Both the position numbers and the translations under genes were made by a program. A DNA stretch of 25,154 nt from Botryococcus braunii (Eukaryota > Chlorophyta > Trebouxiophyceae). Shown piece by piece: positions 20,221 through 25,154 of this stretch. The stretch is taken from assembly GCA_002005505.1 (NCBI GenBank), contig KV908468.1, forward strand, positions 75,001 to 100,154. Reading direction: 5' to 3'. The first letter of the stretch is position 1; every line of letters starts with the position of its first letter. The notes under the pieces are model-generated. The model worked only from the letters and a program-made list of their open reading frames with translations. It did not search any database and was not told where the DNA came from.

Positions 20221-21827
20221 AGAACTCGGCGTCGGCAAGAGGCGCGTCGGCGACTACCCAGCCTCACTGTCGTGGCTGGACCGCGCCGACGCCCTGCAGC
20301 CCAACGATGCCGTCACGCTGCGGGAGCGGGGGGCCACGAAAAGGATACTGTCCAGACCTCTGGAGGCGCTTTCTGACCTCGACCGTGCAAACGCCCTCCA
20401 GCCAAACGACCCTGCCACTTTGTACGAGCGCGGGGCCACCCAGTTCATGCTTGGGAGGTACAAGGAGGCATTTGGGAGCCTGAATCACTCCCACGCCCTC
20501 AAGCCCCGTGATGCAACCACCCTCTCGTGCCGGGGAGCCACAAGGAGAATGCTCGGCATGCATGAGCAGGCGCTGGCAGATCTGGAGCAGGCCAACGTCT
20601 TGAGGCCCGACGACGCATTCACTCTCAGACAGCGTGGAGTGGTCAAGGGGGTGCTCGGCCATCTGAATGAAGCGTTGGCAGATCTGGACCGCGCGGACTT
20701 CTTGGCGCCCAACGACGCCTTCACCCTGGCACAGCGAGGAGCAGTCAAGAGGATGCTTGGCAGGCAAAAAGCCGCGCTGGCTGACCTGGAGCGTGCGGAC
20801 TCCCTCCAGCCCAACGATGCCTTCATCCTCGCAGTTCGAGGAGCCACGAAGAGGATGCTTGGCAGGCACAAAGAAGCAGTGGCTGACCTGGAGCGTGCGG
20901 ACTCCCTCCAGCCCAACGATGCCTTCACCCTCGCTCAGCTTGGGGCCACGAAGGAATTCCTTGGCAGGCACAATGAGGCGCTGGCTGATCGGGAGCGTGC
21001 GGATTCCAGTCAGCCCAACGATGCCCTCACCCTGCCACTGCTTGGGGCCACAAAGGAAATGCTCGGCCCATGCAGTGAGGCGCAAGCTGACCTGGAGCGT
21101 GCACACTCCCTCCACCACAGCCATGAATGCGCAGTGACAGTTCGTGGAGACGAGAAGAGATTGCTCGGGGAGAACGAGGCAGCGCTGGCAGGCTTTGACC
21201 GGGCAGAGGCGGCCAAACCCGAAGCTGCATACGCCCTTTGTCGGCGGGGAGAAGCGAAAAGAATCCTCGGAATACACGAGGAGGCCATGCGGGACTTGAA
21301 CCGCGCACACTCCCTCCAGCCCACGGACGCCGCCATTCTCCAACAGCGAGGAGCAACGCAGATCCAGCTCGCTGAATATTATAACGCCTTGGCAGATCTC
21401 GACCGCGCCGACGCGTTGAAGCCCGACGACGCCTTCACCCTGAGCCGGCGGGGGGCTGCGAAAGGCATGCTGTCCATGCACCAGGCAGCCCTGGCGGATC
21501 TGGACCGGGCGGATGCTCTGGAGCGGGACGACCCGTACACGCTGACAACTCGGGGGGTGGTCAAGCTGAGGCTGGGCCTCCTAGACGGTGCCTTGGCGGA
21601 TGTGGAAGCAGCAGTGGCGGAGAGCAGGGTGCGGTCCGACAGAGGGGAGGCTGCCGCGCTGGCAGCCCGTGGGGCTGTGAAGTTGGCCCTTAATGATGTT
21701 GCGGGCGCGAGGGCGGACGCGGTGTCGGCGCTGACCGGCCCCAAGCCCTCGGAAGAGTACAGGCCCAGCCACCTTGAGCTGTGCCGCGAGGTTCTGGAAC
21801 GCCTCCCATTGGCGGTGGCCCCACAAG
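20221..21827 (+). CDS. TPR-RING gene, TPR exon
   Basis: The acceptor is likely CATCCTCAG ending at 20220, since ELGVGKRRVGDY aligns with the second helix of a repeat (ERGATKRILSR), implying that the first half of that repeat lies in an upstream exon. Acceptors at 20159 and 20194 are also open in frame. Repeats 6 to 8 (about 20760-21060) are the most alike at DNA level. The ninth repeat is degenerate (LHHSHECAVTVRGDEKRL). The donor is CACAAG|GTCAGT at 21828, phase 1. Confidence 0.82.
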
Positions 21828-22794
21828 GTCAGTCCCAGGGGCCTCCGTCTTGGCTTCCTGCTTGGAATGGCGTATACACCATTGATTGATGATAGAAGAA
21901 TAAATGATGGAATTTGCAATTGGATGGATTGATAAATGATGGAATGAATGAATGTATGGTTGGTTGGATGGATGGATCGGTGAGTGAGTGAGTGATGGAA
22001 TGAAGGAACGATGATGGAATGAAGGAGTGAGTGAGTTAGTGAGTGAGCGAGCGAGCGAGCGAGGGAGCGAGGGACTGAGCGAGCGAGGGAATGAATGAGC
22101 GAATGAATGAATGGATGGGTGGATGGATGGATGGATGGATGGATTGTCGGATGGATGGATTGATGGATACTTGCATGGTTGGTGAAAAGAAAGAAAGAAA
22201 GAAAGAATGAAATTATGATGCAAGGGATGGATGGATGGATGGATGGATGAATGAATGAAGGAATGAATGATGAAATGAATGAATGGATAGATGGATGGAT
22301 GGATGGATGTTGATAGGTCTCGTCATGATGACCCGTAGATGTGCTTGTCAACAAACTTGTCTTCTGATATTCATGCACTCCTTCCGGTCCCTAAACCTAG
22401 ATTACAACATTGCCTAGCTGTTGAGTGGTAGGAGTTGCACCTCCACCGCCTACCCAAAACCGTACTGGAGCGGTACACAGATGGGTGGTACATGGTGTAC
22501 CTTACACCACTCTTTCTTGACCACCGCAACGACCTGGAAGCTTGACCTGGTTTCAAAATCTGTACTACTGTACTAATGGGGGGCACGGGCTGAGCAGGCG
22601 CTCCGGAGGTAGCTGAAGACCCTGAGGGGCAGGACAGGCGGCCCCCGCTTTGCGTGGTGTGCTGGGAGAAGCCCTGCGACACCATCTTCCCCGACTGCCG
22701 GCACGTGTGTGTCTGCCAATCCTGCGGCCAGAGGCTGGTGGCCTGCCCTGCCTGCACCAGACCTGGGACTGCAGTCAGGATTTACCACGTCTGA
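20221..22794 (+). CDS. TPR-RING protein, probable E3 ubiquitin ligase (2 exons, 5' uncertain)
   Basis: Joining 20221-21827 to 22598-22794 keeps a single frame of about 600 residues. The first exon is almost wholly an array of about 14 tetratricopeptide repeats, each exactly 34 residues with the pattern LGxxxEALADLDRADALQPN followed by DAFTLxxRGAxKRM; the last one or two are longer and diverged. The second exon ends in a C3HC4 RING finger, CVVC-x11-CRHVCVC-x2-C-x6-CPAC, and the stop TGA. TPR arrays bind peptides or partner proteins and RING fingers recruit ubiquitin-conjugating enzymes, so a substrate-receptor plus ligase in one chain is the natural reading. No signal peptide or membrane segment is visible. 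I do not recognise a named orthologue. The true start is probably in an upstream exon not identified here. Confidence 0.85.
21890..22315. repeat. Degenerate tetranucleotide satellite (GGAT/GAAT/GAGT/GAAA)
   Basis: The intron of the TPR-RING gene is filled with shifting tetranucleotide blocks: GAAT and GGTT near 21940, GAGT near 21985, GAGC near 22050, GGAT near 22110-22170, GAAA near 22190 and GGAT again near 22225 and 22290. All are NGAN-type variants of one 4-base register. Minus-strand frames through it give Ile-His-Pro-Ser runs and are artefacts. Confidence 0.88.
22598..22794 (+). CDS. TPR-RING gene, terminal RING exon
   Basis: The acceptor is GGGCTGAGCAG ending at 22597; its first two bases (GC) complete the Gly codon begun by the last base of the TPR exon. 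It encodes APEVAEDPEG then RRPPLCVVCWEKPCDTIFPD, CRHVCVCQSCGQRLVACPAC and TRPGTAVRIYHV before TGA at 22792-22794. The Cys-His spacing is that of C3HC4 RINGs at the C-terminus of many E3 ligases (MGRN1/Neuralized-like type), with all eight zinc ligands present. Confidence 0.9.
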
Positions 22795-24142
22795 AGCCGT
22801 ACTTTGCGGCTGGTGGTCCATGTGGGTGTGAGCAGTACAAACTGCTAGTCATATGCGATTGTCCAGATTCTGCAAATATCTGGGATCCATGTCTAGTTAT
22901 AGGGGTCGACGCATGTCTCGTGCACTCAGCACACAACACAGCGCGGCGCACTGTGCGTGCGCGCACGCACGTCTTGAACTTTGTTTTGGGCTTCACACAG
23001 TGCGGCGGCATCAGCACAGTTTTGGTTATATTTGCGGCAGGTTGCTCAGTTGTCTGACAGCAATAGGCGATGGTTTGATATAGGAGTTATGGATGTTACA
23101 TTTCTTATGCTGCAACGTGCAACGAGGTTTTAAGTGGATTATGGCATCAGTGGGAGGCATTCACGTGAGGCCCACATATGTGTTGTAGACATTGGACAGG
23201 AACATTTAATGAGTGATTTTGAGTTTCACTTTTGATGTGCTTTGTGTGAGTGAGAATCCCATCGAAGTTTGGTACTTCCATGCTCTTCCCTTCACCTTCA
23301 ACAACAGGTTTGGAGGTGGGGCATGAAGCTGTTTGTAGCTCTGTATGAGGTTCTGCAGTCACCCAGGCGTCCTTCGCGCGCATATTTGGGTGGGTCTGTA
23401 CAATTGTTATGTATTCCCTTATAAATGCAGACCTGTGGATAACCCTACAAGTTTTCCCTCTGTCCGGTGTCCCTTTTTCATCTTGTATCTCCACTTCTGT
23501 TGTTGGGAATTTCATTCCGTAAAATTGCTTCCCGTAGTGATCAGTTTTGGACATTGACAGCCCTGTGAAATACCTGGAAGCACAATGATGTTTCCACATT
23601 TACAGCACTATGAAATACGAGGAAGGACAGTGCTCCACGCAAAGGCCCAAGCTCCGTATTGATAAACACCAATACTGTGCCCTGCAAGTTGGATTTACGG
23701 TGTCCTAGTCCCACAGAGGCCGAAGTAGTTTTTCTATGTTTTTCTTTTTACTCTTGTAATACAGATTCTTGCCGTTACTATTCCTCTTCATTTAGCAGTG
23801 GCCTTTGTGACTCTTACAGCAAGAAACCTGATGGCTTCTATGCAACCTCGAAAAGAATCAAATGTGGTTGGTTTCGTGGGGCCTTTTCAGCCCATTGCAG
23901 ATGGTCTAAAATTGTCTAAAATTGTTGTTCAAGGAACCGGTTGGGCCACAAAAGTCTAACATTCAGCAGAACAAGACAACAACAGTCAACTGTCTAACAA
24001 AACATCTTGACAGGCAAGAAGCTTGGGGCAATGATGCAGCCATATAGTTGAATGCGTTAACCTTCGGGAATGCTGGTGTGGACTTTTAGGGGGCCCGCCC
24101 CTAGTTCCTTTTTTCCAAGGCACCCAGTTTAGGGCCGGGCGC
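22795..24142. other. 3' flank of the TPR-RING gene, no gene seen
   Basis: No exon or element is recognised. It may hold the 3' untranslated region; a TGTAA at 23755-23759 is a possible but distant polyadenylation signal. An imperfect 31-base duplication (ACAGCCCTGTGAAATACCTG and ACAGCACTATGAAATACGAG) lies at 23557 and 23602, period 45. Confidence 0.5.
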
Positions 24143-24497
<355 letters not shown>

Positions 24498-24515
<18 letters not shown>

Positions 24516-24544
24516 TGTCCCCGTACTATAGTAGGAATTATTAC
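24498..24544. repeat. 12-bp inverted repeat at the LINE tail
   Basis: GTAATAATTCCT (24498-24509) and AGGAATTATTAC (24533-24544) are exact reverse complements around a 23-base loop. The left arm is LINE tail, the right arm lies beyond it. Confidence 0.85.
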
Positions 24545-24648
24545 AGTACTACTACGGTGCCCGTGGCCGCTGTACACAATGTACCACACATCCTACCGGC
24601 AGTGTAATTTTGAAGGAAATTCAGAGTTATGCCACTTGGCGGATTCTT

Positions 24649-24737
24649 GTGTCGACAATTTATTTTCCCTCCGCCACAGGGTGGCAGAAAACAGTGTCAC
24701 GAATTTAATTTCCCTCTGCCGGGATGGCAGAATGGTG
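24649..24737. repeat. Imperfect 45-bp tandem duplication
   Basis: GTGTCGACAATTTATTTTCC and GTGTCACGAATTTAATTTCC start at 24649 and 24694; both continue with CTCxGCC...GGTGGCAGAA or GGATGGCAGAA. No gene is associated. Confidence 0.7.
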
Positions 24738-24881
24738 CCGAAGTCAAGAATTTTCCATGTTGAACGGCCTTTGCACCCCCTTTTGTCAAGTAAGAGCCTA
24801 CCGGTTCGAAATTGTGATTAAACATACGGTTTTGCATTGAACAACATGTAGTACGATGAGATACATCAAGAAAAGAGTCAG

Positions 24882-24883
<2 letters not shown>

Positions 24884-24958
<75 letters not shown>

Positions 24959-24967
24959 TCTCTCTCT

Positions 24968-25011
<44 letters not shown>

Positions 25012-25061
25012 CCTCTCTCTTCTCTCTCTCTCCTCTCTCTCTCTCTCTCTTCTCTCTCTCT

Positions 25062-25149
<88 letters not shown>

Positions 25150-25154
25150 CCCCC
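24884..25154. repeat. (CT)n satellite, runs off the window
   Basis: CT dinucleotides with regular CTCCTCT and CTTCTCT phase shifts fill the last 270 bases, ending in a C run. The repeated slips suggest either an old array or assembly or sequencing slippage. Confidence 0.95.

Noticed and set aside
20264..21481. 405-codon open frame antisense to the TPR exon
   Set aside because: It mirrors the GC-rich, periodic TPR codons on the other strand; only the plus frame gives the 34-residue TPR pattern and a phase-matched splice to the RING exon.

Overview
The window is eukaryotic nuclear DNA. It has spliced genes with GT-AG introns (and one apparent GC-AG intron), very long dinucleotide microsatellites, several minisatellites and decayed LINE-type retrotransposons; nothing resembles bacterial operons. 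Two features suggest a green-lineage alga with a large, repeat-rich genome. The Cdh1-type gene carries a plant-like stretch just before its propeller (RFK...HLSPY, compare RFK...SLSPF of plant CCS52). The LINE 3' ends carry TGTAA, the polyadenylation signal of many chlorophytes. I cannot name the species; a prasinophyte or a charophyte would both fit.

Layout. 1-3980: no recognisable gene, ending in a compound CA/CG/GA microsatellite. 4007-9442 (+): seven exons of a Cdh1/Fizzy-related/CCS52-type WD40 activator of the APC/C. They run from the stretch before the propeller through seven blades to a C-terminal Ile-Arg tail; the N-terminal C-box exons are not found. All six introns hold a long microsatellite. 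9443-12440: no gene; a CCTGCAG-phased minisatellite, a strong hairpin and GC-rich palindromes. 12449-13080: large CA-rich satellite block. 13480-17460: a retrotransposon graveyard with two related LINE families, mostly on the minus strand, including a tail-to-tail pair that forms a large inverted repeat near 15.9 kb. 18499-18614: GT tract. 19078-19487: six-unit 68-bp minisatellite. 20221-22794 (+): two exons of a tetratricopeptide-repeat protein (about 14 TPRs of 34 residues) ending in a C3HC4 RING finger, a probable E3 ubiquitin ligase. 22795-24140: no gene seen. 24143-24515: a GCGT/GT tract fused to another LINE 3' end. 24884-25154: CT tract running off the window.

Both recognisable genes belong to ubiquitin ligation: an APC/C co-activator and a TPR-RING protein. 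Their adjacency is probably chance, as eukaryotic genes like these are transcribed separately. Exon joins were derived by hand from reading frame, splice dinucleotides and family homology, so individual boundaries may be off by a few bases, least certainly at the 5' edge of each gene.
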